A DNA stretch of 7,092 bases, taken from assembly GCA_025356765.1 (NCBI GenBank), contig JANXRO010000356.1, positions 1-7,092 of the forward strand, in the 5' to 3' direction. The notes under the pieces were generated by a model. It was not told the origin of the DNA and searched no databases. It worked only from the letters and a program-made list of their open reading frames with translations. Both the position numbers and the translations under genes were made by a program. Below are positions 1-6,012 of this stretch, piece after piece. The stretch's first letter is position 1, and every line of letters begins with the position of its first letter. The DNA is from Hyphomicrobiales bacterium (GTDB lineage Bacteria > Pseudomonadota > Alphaproteobacteria > Rhizobiales > Aestuariivirgaceae).

Positions 1-930
1 CAACTGACCGGGCAATTTTTTACCGATGTCACCACAGCCTCGCGCACATCACTCATGTCTCTCGATACTTTGCAATGGAGCGATGAACTTTGTGCGTTGT
101 TTGGTGTGCCGCGCGAATGTTTAGGCGACATTCGCCCTTCGGCGGGAAGTTTCGGCGCAAACATAACGGCCAGCATGGTGGACCAACAGGCCGCATTGTT
201 TGGCCATGGTGCGGCGAGGCCCGGTGATGGCAAAATAACCTTTGGCACTGGCGCTTTTGCTTTGGCGCTTGTGGGCAACAAACGGCCCTTGGCTGATACA
301 TCCGGCTTGCTTCCCACTGTTGCTTGGCAGATTGAAAATGCGCCCGCTGAATATGCTGTGGATGGCGGCATTTATAACGCTGCATCAGCGGTGAATTGGG
401 CCAAAGGCCTTGGCCTGTTTAAAGATTATGCGGAGATCAACAGCTTTAAAAATCCATCGGCCATTTCACGCGGCTTGGCTTTTGTTCCAGCACTTTCTGG
501 CCTTGCCTGCCCGCATTGGGATAGGAACGCAGCGGGCCTGTGGCTGGGCCTTGGCCTTGATACAACCAAGCACGACATGATGCAGGCGCTGCTTGAAGGC
601 ATCGCACTGCGCGCCGCCGAAGTGATGGACGCAATGGCAAGGCAAGGCGCGAGGGGCAACAGCATTTCCATTGATGGCGGCCTCGCCCAGAACCCCTATT
701 TTGCGCAGTTTTTGGCCAATGCCTTGAACCGCCGGGTGAATGTTGCGGCTTCGACAGATTTAACGGCACTTGGCGTGGCCCGTATGGCCATGTTGGGCGC
801 TGGCGCAAAAACTTTGCCAGCCTTGCCGCAATCTACCAATCCATTTTTGCCGCTTGATCCGCTGCCTTCGAATTTGCATTCCAGATTTGGTATTGCAATT
901 TTGCGCGCGAAAGGCTGGAAAGGTTTTTAA
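1..930 (+). CDS. FGGY-family carbohydrate kinase, glycerol-kinase-like (5' end missing)
   Basis: This is the C-terminal 309 residues of an ATP-dependent sugar or polyol kinase, a cytoplasmic enzyme that phosphorylates its substrate before catabolism. The frame is open from base 1 and already encodes family sequence (TDVTTASRT, residues 9-17), so the ATG at 55 is internal. FGGY landmarks follow in order: DQQAALFG (61-68) with the likely catalytic base D61, FGTGAFAL (81-88), FVPALSGL near 161-168, an LEGIALR helix near 198, DGG (225-227) and the TALGVARMA segment near 255. DQQAALFG and TDVTTASRT closely resemble glycerol kinase GlpK. FGGY kinases have about 500 residues, so roughly 190 are lost beyond the edge. 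No GlpD or glycerol facilitator is visible, and the next gene is a Gfo/Idh/MocA dehydrogenase, so another polyol or sugar is equally possible. The family call is firm; the substrate is open. Confidence 0.92.
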   Translation, partial: QLTGQFFTDVTTASRTSLMSLDTLQWSDELCALFGVPRECLGDIRPSAGSFGANITASMVDQQAALFGHGAARPGDGKITFGTGAFALALVGNKRPLADTSGLLPTVAWQIENAPAEYAVDGGIYNAASAVNWAKGLGLFKDYAEINSFKNPSAISRGLAFVPALSGLACPHWDRNAAGLWLGLGLDTTKHDMMQALLEGIALRAAEVMDAMARQGARGNSISIDGGLAQNPYFAQFLANALNRRVNVAASTDLTALGVARMAMLGAGAKTLPALPQSTNPFLPLDPLPSNLHSRFGIAILRAKGWKGF

Positions 931-938
931 AACATAAT

Positions 939-944
939 GGGAGA
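939..944 (+). promoter_or_regulatory. Ribosome binding site of the Gfo/Idh/MocA gene
   Basis: GGGAGA lies 5 bases before the ATG at 950, inside the 19-base gap after the kinase stop. It supports this start and separate translation initiation within one transcript. Confidence 0.7.
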
Positions 945-949
945 ACACG

Positions 950-2122
950 ATGGCAATCACAGGCACAACAGAAAAATCAACCGGGCGCATTCGCTATGGC
1001 ATGGTGGGCGGCGGGCAGGGCGCATTTATCGGCGCTGTGCATCGCTTGGCAGCACGCATTGATGATCATTATGATTTTGTGGCCGGTGCTTTATCGGCAG
1101 ATCCGGCCAAGGCAAAAGCTTCAGGCCAAGAACTGGGCCTGAACGCAGATCGGATTTATTCAGACTATGCGGCCATGGCCAAGGCTGAGGCAAAACGCGC
1201 TGATGGCATTGAAGCAGTTTCCATCGTAACGCCAAACCACATGCACTTTCCTGTGGCCAAGGCCTTTATCGAAGCAGGCATTCATGTGATTTGTGACAAG
1301 CCGCTTTCTTTGAATTTGAAAGAGGCCAAACAGCTTGAAGCCTTGTTGAAGAAAAACCCAAAAGTGATTTTTGCTTTAACCCATAATTATTCAGGCTATC
1401 CGATGATCCGCCAAGCCCGCGCCATGGTAGAGGCTGGCGAGCTTGGTGAAATTCGTTTGGTGCAGGGCGAATATCCACAAGATTGGCTGACAACGGATTT
1501 GGAAAAATCGGGCCAGAAGCAAGCCGCTTGGCGCACAGATCCAAAACGTTCTGGTGCAGGCGGTTGTGTGGGCGACATTGGCACGCATACGTATCAGCTG
1601 GCCACATTTGTTTCGGGTTTAACCTTGGATGAATTGGCCTGCGACCTGACCAGCTTTGTAAAAGGCCGCAAGCTTGATGACAATGTGCAAGCCATGTTGC
1701 GTTTCAAAGGCGGGGCCAAGGGCGCCATTTGGGCCAGCCAAGTGGCCGTGGGCCATGAGAATGGATTGAAGCTTCGGGTCTATGGCACCAAGGGCGGAAT
1801 TGAGTGGACGCAGGCTGATCCGAATTATTTGTGGTTCACGCCATTTGGTGAACAAAAGCGTTTGATCACACGCGGTGGCGCTGGTGCTGGCCCCGCTGCG
1901 GCCCGCATGACACGCATTCCATCAGGCCATCCGGAAGGTTATCTTGAAGGATTTGCCAATATTTATTCAGAAGTGGCCCACGCCATCAAAGCATCTCGTG
2001 CAGGCAAGAAGCCACCCAAGGATGTTTCTTTCCCCGGCATCGTGGACGGCGTTCAAGGCATGGCCTTTATCGAAGCTTGCGTAAAATCTTCCGCCAAGAA
2101 TGCACGCTGGGTGAAGGTTTAA
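950..2122 (+). CDS. Gfo/Idh/MocA-family NAD(P)-dependent oxidoreductase
   Basis: A 390-residue cytoplasmic dehydrogenase, a usual length for the family. These enzymes oxidise a hydroxyl of a sugar, inositol or sugar derivative, or run the reverse reaction. The N-terminal Rossmann fold starts near residue 14 with the glycine-rich loop GGGQGAFIG (20-28). SIVTPNHMH (91-99) and CDKPLS (115-120) follow; K117 of the DKP motif (EKP in most members) is the expected catalytic lysine. The C-terminal substrate domain carries GGCVGDIGTH (204-213), in which D209 and H213 occupy the family's conserved Asp/His positions. The start has a good ribosome binding site and leaves about 13 residues before the fold. 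The gene follows the kinase by 19 bases and ends 6 bases before the terminator stem, so it is the last gene of that operon. Family members differ widely in substrate, and nothing here identifies it. Confidence 0.92.
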   Translation: MAITGTTEKSTGRIRYGMVGGGQGAFIGAVHRLAARIDDHYDFVAGALSADPAKAKASGQELGLNADRIYSDYAAMAKAEAKRADGIEAVSIVTPNHMHFPVAKAFIEAGIHVICDKPLSLNLKEAKQLEALLKKNPKVIFALTHNYSGYPMIRQARAMVEAGELGEIRLVQGEYPQDWLTTDLEKSGQKQAAWRTDPKRSGAGGCVGDIGTHTYQLATFVSGLTLDELACDLTSFVKGRKLDDNVQAMLRFKGGAKGAIWASQVAVGHENGLKLRVYGTKGGIEWTQADPNYLWFTPFGEQKRLITRGGAGAGPAAARMTRIPSGHPEGYLEGFANIYSEVAHAIKASRAGKKPPKDVSFPGIVDGVQGMAFIEACVKSSAKNARWVKV

Positions 2123-2128
2123 ATTAAG

Positions 2129-2169
2129 GCCCAAGGCGATTGACGTTCATCCGCCTTGGGCATTTTTTT
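2129..2169 (+). terminator. Rho-independent terminator of the kinase/dehydrogenase operon
   Basis: GCCCAAGGCG (2129-2138) pairs perfectly with CGCCTTGGGC (2152-2161). The 13-base loop can form a further 3-bp TGA/TCA helix (2141-2143 with 2147-2149). Seven T residues (2163-2169) follow the stem after one A. The hairpin starts 6 bases after the dehydrogenase stop and ends 4 bases before the stop of the convergent Rid gene. Read from the other strand, the stem is followed only by a broken CTTAATTTAAAC run, so it should work mainly for the + strand. Confidence 0.9.
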
Positions 2170-2173
2170 GATT

Positions 2174-2524
2174 TTAAACCGCAGCTTCAATCATAATTTC
2201 AACATCAAGGCCCGGCGCTGCAAGCTTTGACTCAACGGTGGCCCGTGCTGGCGTGTGGCCCTGTGGCACCCAAGCATCCCATGCCTCATTCATGTGGGCG
2301 AAGGTTGCAATATCAGTGAGCCAGATGTTGGCTTTGAGAATTTTGGTTTTATCAGTGCCCGCTTGTTTCAGCGTGGCATCAATCATGGTGAGAATTTCGG
2401 CAGTTTGCTCTTTGACAGATTTGCCAGCGGCTTTATCGGCTACAAAGCCTGCAAGCCTTGCTACGCCATTGTAAACCACGGCTTCACTCATGCGTTTGCC
2501 AACGCCAATTCGGGTTATTGTCAT
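2174..2524 (-). CDS. Rid-family (YjgF/YER057c/UK114) protein, YoaB-like
   Basis: A 116-residue protein of the Rid superfamily: small trimeric cytoplasmic proteins, many of which hydrolyse reactive enamine/imine intermediates of amino-acid metabolism. The stretch around AWDAW (82-86) and the final VEIMIEAAV resemble, from memory, E. coli YoaB more than RidA itself. The Rid signature region begins PARATVE (92-98). R94 lies at the position of the active-site arginine of RidA-type deaminases, and E109 at the conserved acidic position near the C-terminus. Two ATGs stand in tandem (2527 and 2524). AGGAG at 2531-2535 is 6 bases from the second but only 3 from the first, and starting MTITRIG matches the YoaB N-terminus, so 2524 is chosen. 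It is the last gene of the minus-strand cluster, 27 bases after the M20 gene, and fits a role in removing by-products of that pathway. Deaminase activity is inferred. Confidence 0.9.
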   Translation of the reverse strand: MTITRIGVGKRMSEAVVYNGVARLAGFVADKAAGKSVKEQTAEILTMIDATLKQAGTDKTKILKANIWLTDIATFAHMNEAWDAWVPQGHTPARATVESKLAAPGLDVEIMIEAAV

Positions 2525-2530
2525 CATCTT

Positions 2531-2535
2531 CTCCT
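2531..2535 (-). promoter_or_regulatory. Ribosome binding site that decides the Rid gene start
   Basis: AGGAG on the minus strand sits 6 bases from the ATG at 2524 and 3 bases from the ATG at 2527, favouring the downstream start. Apart from vapB, no other gene in this cluster has so clear a Shine-Dalgarno sequence. Confidence 0.7.
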
Positions 2536-2551
2536 GTTGATTTTGGTGTGT

Positions 2552-4042
2552 CTAAACTACGGCATCAATCACCGCAAGCAAGGCCAGCGGCAGGGTTTCA
2601 AACGCATAAGGTGCGTGAACCCGCTCAAGCCACGTATGATAATCTCTGCCCCATGGGCCAATGTTGATGGTGGGAAAGCCTGCCGCTTCCTTCATTTCAA
2701 AGCTTGTGCCCCAAATGGGCGTGTTGGCGGCAACGACGGTATGATCACCCGATGCTTCACCAAAAAAGCTCATATCAGAAATTCCGGCGAAATATTTCAA
2801 CGTGCCAATGCCAAAAGGTTTTAACGCTTGGGTGATCTTGGCTTCAAGCGCTTGATCAACCAACAACACGGCGGGATAGGGAATTGCCCCAAAGCCTAAA
2901 ATCACGGCGGGCCCGGCCAAGCCTGAAAGTTCCCACACACTTTGCGTGAGACGTTTGGCCCGTTCGGGAAAATCCAATTCATGTAGCAATGCAATTTTTT
3001 GGGCTTGGGCCAAAATTTTATCTGGCGAAACTTTTGCCGCAACTTCGGCATAGGATAAAATTTGAATATTCTGTTTCATGCGCAGCTTCACGCGCGCCAT
3101 GGCATTTTGTGCAAGCGTGCGCGCAATGGCAAACACATCACCAGCGCTGCGCTTATGTTGCATCGTGTTCCAATAGACCCAAGCCGTTGCGGGCGTTGTT
3201 ACATTATAGCCCTGCTTTAAATCTTTGGCATGAAGGCAGGTGGGTGGGGCTGCAATTTCATCACCCGTTGTTTCAGAAAGCTCCGGCGAAAGTTCAAATT
3301 CGCTAATCAATTCGGAAGCGATATAAGCCGCGTTAATGCCATCTTGTGGATAGCCAGCGTGGGCTGGTTTGCCCACGACGTAAGCTGTCAGCAATTGCTT
3401 GCCGATTGACCCCAACGTTGCCACGCGCGCTTTTGAACCATCGGCCTGATCTGAAATGGCATCAAGATTGATTGCCAAAGCAACATCAAGTTTATGTTCA
3501 AGGGCAATGTCTTTCAGGCGCGGTGCTGCATATCGCGCACCCGCTGACCGTTCTTCTTCATCAGACACGGCCACAAACAAAAGCGTTGCATCACCTTTAT
3601 AGTGTTCCGCCGCGGCAATGCCTGCGGCCAAGCCTGCCTTCATATCGAGAAGACCGCGGCCCGGCAAAAAATCACCTGATAAAAAATCAGCCAACGCCAA
3701 GGCGCTTTCACCAGAGGTTTTTAACCGAGCAATCACTTCAGGCAGAAGTTTTGTCGCCTCAAAGGCCAATGATTTTAGATCACCATAATCATCAATCGAC
3801 ACAACATCAAAATGGCCAGTGAGCACAATGGTGCGATTGCTGCGCCCCCGCTTGATGGCAATGACATTGGAACGTGTTGCTACATCACCTTCAATCGGCT
3901 GAACCCATGCTTCATCAAAGCCAGAAAGATAAGCCGCCAATTTTGGTGCAAATGCGGCTTCATCAGTTGAACCTGTAACCGAAGGCCAGTGCGTTAGTTC
4001 CAAGGCAATTTCGCGGGCACGCGCGGCAATATCGTTCCTCAC
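2552..4042 (-). CDS. M20-family metallo-hydrolase, RocB-like
   Basis: A 496-residue zinc amidohydrolase of the M20 peptidase superfamily, probably cytoplasmic (no signal peptide). Motifs in order: TGHFDVV (75-81, ligand H77), GLLDMKAG (130-137, bridging D133), SDEEERS (160-166, general base E162 and ligand E163), NLDA (192-195, ligand D194), and KPAHAG (225-230) in the lid/dimer domain. Near the end RDYHTWLERV (466-475) supplies the probable last ligand, H469. TGHFDVV followed by IDDYG, and the terminal HTWLERV block, resemble RocB of the Bacillus arginine-degradation operon, although this protein is shorter than RocB as I remember it (about 560). The biochemical role of RocB is not well settled. 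The start codon is GTG at 4042-4040 and overlaps the TGA of the upstream hydrolase as GTGA; no clear ribosome binding site precedes it, so translation is probably coupled. The superfamily call is firm; RocB-like is a moderate call and the substrate is unknown. Confidence 0.88.
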   Translation of the reverse strand: MRNDIAARAREIALELTHWPSVTGSTDEAAFAPKLAAYLSGFDEAWVQPIEGDVATRSNVIAIKRGRSNRTIVLTGHFDVVSIDDYGDLKSLAFEATKLLPEVIARLKTSGESALALADFLSGDFLPGRGLLDMKAGLAAGIAAAEHYKGDATLLFVAVSDEEERSAGARYAAPRLKDIALEHKLDVALAINLDAISDQADGSKARVATLGSIGKQLLTAYVVGKPAHAGYPQDGINAAYIASELISEFELSPELSETTGDEIAAPPTCLHAKDLKQGYNVTTPATAWVYWNTMQHKRSAGDVFAIARTLAQNAMARVKLRMKQNIQILSYAEVAAKVSPDKILAQAQKIALLHELDFPERAKRLTQSVWELSGLAGPAVILGFGAIPYPAVLLVDQALEAKITQALKPFGIGTLKYFAGISDMSFFGEASGDHTVVAANTPIWGTSFEMKEAAGFPTINIGPWGRDYHTWLERVHAPYAFETLPLALLAVIDAVV

Positions 4043-5283
4043 GCAAGGCTCGCATCATAGGCCAAAACAGAATTCAGCAACACTTGTGTTCCCGCCGCGC
4101 ATTCTTCTTGTGTGGTGGATTCAGCTTCATTGTGTGAAATGCCACCAAGGCATGGCACAAAGATCATGGTGGTGGGGGCAACCCGCGCAATATAGGCCGC
4201 ATCATGGCCAGCCCCTGACGCCATATCCCGCGAGGCAAAACCAGCTTTGGCCACGCCATCACGCACACAGGAAATAAGCTCGGGCGCAAATTGAACGGCG
4301 GGCGATTTCCAAATACATTTTTCTTCAAATGTCACGCGGCAATGATCTGCTATCTCTGCAATATCTTGGCGAAACGCCGCTTCCATTTTATCCAGCACAT
4401 TTTCATCAGGGTGGCGCAAATCCACTGTGAAAAACACTTCCCCCGGCACAACATTGCGGCTGTTGGGCTTGTTTTCGATAAGGCCCACTGAAGCAACACC
4501 CGGCAAATGATCAAAGCCAATATCATCAATAGCGCTGATCATGTGGGCGGCTGCAAGCAGCGCATTTTTGCGCAATGTCATGGGCGTGGCGCCCGTGTGG
4601 CTTTCTTGGCCAGTCACATTAACTTCATACCAGCGCATGCCTTGAACGCCTGTTACAACGCCAATCATTTTCTCTTCGGCTTCTAAAATGGGGCCTTGTT
4701 CAATGTGCAATTCAAACATGGCACCAAATTTTATGGCGCCTGCTTTGTGCTGGCCCTTATAGCCAATCCGCACCAACTCATCGCCAAGGTTGATGCCGCT
4801 TCGATCTTCACGGCTCCATGCAAACTCAGGCGTAAACACCCCGGCATAAACGCCCGAACACAACATGGCGGGCGCAAAACGCGAACCTTCTTCATTCGTC
4901 CAATTGGCAATCATTATAGGGGCATTGGTTTCATAATTCATATCAACCAAAGTGCGCATGGCTTCCAATGCACCAAGCACGCCAAGCACGCCATCAAACT
5001 TGCCCCCCGTGGGCTGTGTATCCAAATGTGAACCCATGGCAATGGGTTTTAAATGGTTGTGCTTGCCTGCCCGCGTGGCAAACATATTGCCAACTTCATC
5101 CACCTCAACCTTGCAGCCCAGGCTTTCGCATTCAGCTTTAAACCAATCGCGCACGCGTTTATCTTCATCAGAAACCGTAAGCCGCTTGATGCCACCCTTG
5201 GGCGTTCCACCCATTTGGGCCGTGTGCATCAAATGGTCCCACAAGCGTTGTGAATTGATGGTGAGATTGGTTTTGGAGGTCAT
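4039..5283 (-). CDS. M20-family Zn-dependent amidohydrolase (N-carbamoyl-amino-acid hydrolase / beta-ureidopropionase type)
   Basis: A complete 414-residue enzyme of the group containing N-carbamoyl-L-amino-acid hydrolase (HyuC/AtcC), allantoate amidohydrolase (AllC) and beta-ureidopropionase. These cytoplasmic dinuclear-zinc enzymes cleave a ureido or carbamoyl amide, releasing ammonia and CO2. Visible metal and catalytic residues: GSHLDT (84-89, H86), FDGVLG (96-101, D97), NEEGSRF (130-136, E131/E132), ELHIEQGP (191-198, H193) and ISHNEAE (382-388, H384). Substrate and lid residues include SHTGATP (228-234), NSRNVVPG (274-281) and GAGHDA (358-363). TQPTGGKFDG next to the first ligand, and FELHIEQGPILE, recall yeast-type beta-alanine synthase and favour beta-ureidopropionase; this is from memory and not decisive. 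The ATG lies 3 bases after the vapC stop, with no Shine-Dalgarno visible, suggesting re-initiation. The N-terminus (RLWDHLM then GGTPKGG) matches the family, so the protein is complete. Confidence 0.92.
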   Translation of the reverse strand: MTSKTNLTINSQRLWDHLMHTAQMGGTPKGGIKRLTVSDEDKRVRDWFKAECESLGCKVEVDEVGNMFATRAGKHNHLKPIAMGSHLDTQPTGGKFDGVLGVLGALEAMRTLVDMNYETNAPIMIANWTNEEGSRFAPAMLCSGVYAGVFTPEFAWSREDRSGINLGDELVRIGYKGQHKAGAIKFGAMFELHIEQGPILEAEEKMIGVVTGVQGMRWYEVNVTGQESHTGATPMTLRKNALLAAAHMISAIDDIGFDHLPGVASVGLIENKPNSRNVVPGEVFFTVDLRHPDENVLDKMEAAFRQDIAEIADHCRVTFEEKCIWKSPAVQFAPELISCVRDGVAKAGFASRDMASGAGHDAAYIARVAPTTMIFVPCLGGISHNEAESTTQEECAAGTQVLLNSVLAYDASLA

Positions 5284-5286
5284 TGG

Positions 5287-5688
5287 TCACGCTTTCAAAA
5301 TGTCAGTTTTGCTGAAGTCGTCACCCTTGAAAAGTAGTGGCTGTTTCAACCTCTTGGCACAGGCATAAGCAAAACAGTCGCCCAAATTTAGTCCCGCCGC
5401 ATGGTTGCCCTTGCCGAATTTTTCAAATGCCTCGAGCGCTAGTTCGGACAAATCCTGATCAATGGCTGGGCTAACAAACTTGATGGCATTTCGACTGATA
5501 AACTCATTCACCTCGGCGAGAGTTTCAACGCGAGGCTTCCCTTTTTTTCTGACCAGCGCCAAAACTGTTTCATATACAACCAACCCCGAAATATGACGGT
5601 GCTTCGTGGCGCGCATCCTTTTGCGAAGTTCTGGGCCATCGGACTCGTTTGCAATTATGCTCACAAGAGCTGAAGCATCAATAAACAT
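5287..5688 (-). CDS. vapC: PIN-domain ribonuclease toxin, VapC family
   Basis: A 133-residue single PIN domain, the typical VapC size. VapC toxins are Mg2+-dependent RNases that cut tRNA, rRNA or other RNA and are blocked by bound VapB. The acidic active-site set is intact: D4 in MFIDASAL, E40 in VVYET, D104 in NLGDCFAYA and D123/D124 in KGDDFSKTDI, so the toxin is probably functional. The ATG at 5688 directly abuts the vapB TGA (TGAATG), and no separate ribosome binding site is seen, as expected for coupled toxin-antitoxin translation. Its stop is only 3 bases before the ATG of the amidohydrolase, with no terminator. The call is firm at family level; the RNA target cannot be predicted. Confidence 0.93.
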   Translation of the reverse strand: MFIDASALVSIIANESDGPELRKRMRATKHRHISGLVVYETVLALVRKKGKPRVETLAEVNEFISRNAIKFVSPAIDQDLSELALEAFEKFGKGNHAAGLNLGDCFAYACAKRLKQPLLFKGDDFSKTDILKA

Positions 5689-5928
5689 TCAATCGTCATT
5701 CAAGCTGTCATAAAATTCTTTATCGGCTTTACGGCCTGTGTCTGGCCAAGAAGCAACTTTTGCAATCAATCGATCTATTGCGGCCTCATTTTCCTTTTCT
5801 TCTTCTTTTTCCCGCGCAAGCTCGGCTTCTACTGCGCTTCGAATTGCTTGCGTGATGGAAATGTCGCGCAGCTTAGCCAACTTTCTCACAGCACGGTCTG
5901 TTGCCGGGTCCTTGACATAAATGCCCAT
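5689..5928 (-). CDS. vapB: VapB-family antitoxin (ribbon-helix-helix type)
   Basis: A 79-residue antitoxin and autorepressor paired with the PIN toxin. Residues 1-38 fit the short DNA-binding fold of PSK_trans_fac/VapB antitoxins: a strand GIYVKDP (2-8), then a helix rich in R, K and L, and SITQAIRSAVEAEL (24-37) as the second helix. A charged linker (EKEEEKENE, 40-48) leads to a C-terminal tail with WPDTGRKADKEFYD (61-74), the kind of segment that wraps around the toxin. The ATG has AGGAG 6 bases upstream (5935-5939). In the family, VapB or the VapBC complex binds repeats in its own promoter; matching repeats lie just upstream at 5939-5970. It is the first gene of the five-gene minus-strand cluster. 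Hand counts of two 60-base blocks within the gene give 26/60 G+C each, against 33/60 for one block in the hydrolase; the sample is too small to claim transfer. Confidence 0.9.
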   Translation of the reverse strand: MGIYVKDPATDRAVRKLAKLRDISITQAIRSAVEAELAREKEEEKENEAAIDRLIAKVASWPDTGRKADKEFYDSLNDD

Positions 5929-5934
5929 TTCAAT

Positions 5935-5939
5935 CTCCT
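5935..5939 (-). promoter_or_regulatory. Ribosome binding site of vapB
   Basis: AGGAG on the minus strand lies 6 bases before the vapB ATG. It abuts the first TAGTATATAC operator repeat and shares one base with it (5939), so a bound repressor would sit next to the translation start region. Confidence 0.75.
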
Positions 5940-5970
5940 AGTATATACATTTATACACGTAGTATATACT
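5939..5970. promoter_or_regulatory. Probable VapB/VapBC operator: TAGTATATAC direct repeat with palindromic cores
   Basis: TAGTATATAC occurs at 5939-5948 and again, identical, at 5960-5969. The starts are 21 bases apart, about two helical turns, which puts both on one face of the DNA. The second copy extends to a perfect 10-base palindrome, AGTATATACT (5961-5970). Both contain the 8-base palindrome GTATATAC, and a third TATAC lies between them at 5952-5956. The position directly upstream of a ribbon-helix-helix antitoxin gene fits an autoregulatory operator. Binding itself is inferred. Confidence 0.7.
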
Positions 5971-5989
5971 TAAATGCCTCCAAATGCAA
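5961..5989 (-). promoter_or_regulatory. Candidate sigma-70-type promoter of the vapBC-hydrolase cluster
   Basis: On the minus strand TTGCAT (5989-5984) is followed after 17 bases by TATACT (5966-5961), a 5/6 match to the -10 consensus; the -35 matches at 3/6. The -10 lies inside the palindromic operator half, so repressor binding would block it. Transcription would start near 5954, about 26 bases before the vapB ATG. Confidence 0.5.
5972..5987. repeat. Short AAATGC direct repeat, 10-base period
   Basis: AAATGC occurs at 5972-5977 and 5982-5987, separated by CTCC, so the period is one helical turn. It lies in the spacer and -35 region of the candidate vapB promoter and could be a second regulator site or chance. 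Confidence 0.3.
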
Positions 5990-6012
5990 GATGTACAAAT
6001 TGCCCCAACTCT

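Larger units (their letters stand above)
2174..5928 (-). other. Probable five-gene operon: vapB, vapC, amidohydrolase, RocB-like hydrolase, YoaB-like Rid
   Basis: Five co-directional genes are separated by 0, 3, -4 and 27 bases, with no terminator between them and one recognisable promoter/operator, ahead of vapB. Three of the four internal starts lack a clear Shine-Dalgarno and lie on or next to the preceding stop codon, suggesting chained translation. Functionally the last three belong together (two M20 amidohydrolases and an imine-clearing protein), while the first two form a toxin-antitoxin pair. An internal promoter for the hydrolases inside vapC cannot be excluded by eye. Confidence 0.65.
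5929..6012 (-). other. Intergenic region between the aldo/keto reductase gene and vapB
   Basis: These 84 bases hold the vapB ribosome binding site, the operator repeats, the candidate promoter and the AAATGC repeat. The remaining piece next to the reductase stop (5990-6012) shows only a 6-base palindrome TGTACA (5992-5997) and no terminator hairpin. The A+T richness from 5939 to 5975 contrasts with the coding sequence on both sides. Confidence 0.7.

Noticed and set aside
446..808. A 120-residue minus-strand reading frame inside the kinase
   Set aside because: It is fully antisense to conserved FGGY motifs, and its composition (rich in R, P and S) is typical of a shadow frame.
55..930. The ATG at 55 as the true start of the kinase
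   Set aside because: Codons 1-54 are in frame, have no stop and encode the conserved TDVTTASRT block, so the gene continues to the left of the window.
2255..2824. A 189-residue + strand reading frame
   Set aside because: It lies antisense over the Rid gene and the end of the RocB-like gene, both with clear family motifs. Its translation shows no recognisable domain.
4952..5368. A 138-residue + strand reading frame across the hydrolase/vapC junction
   Set aside because: It is antisense to two well-supported genes, has no recognisable domain and no ribosome binding site; a shadow of the hydrolase codon pattern.
5939..5970. The TAGTATATAC repeats as a mobile-element or phage attachment site
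   Set aside because: The two copies are only 21 bases apart and enclose no cargo; no integrase, transposase or flanking duplication is visible. An operator explains them better.
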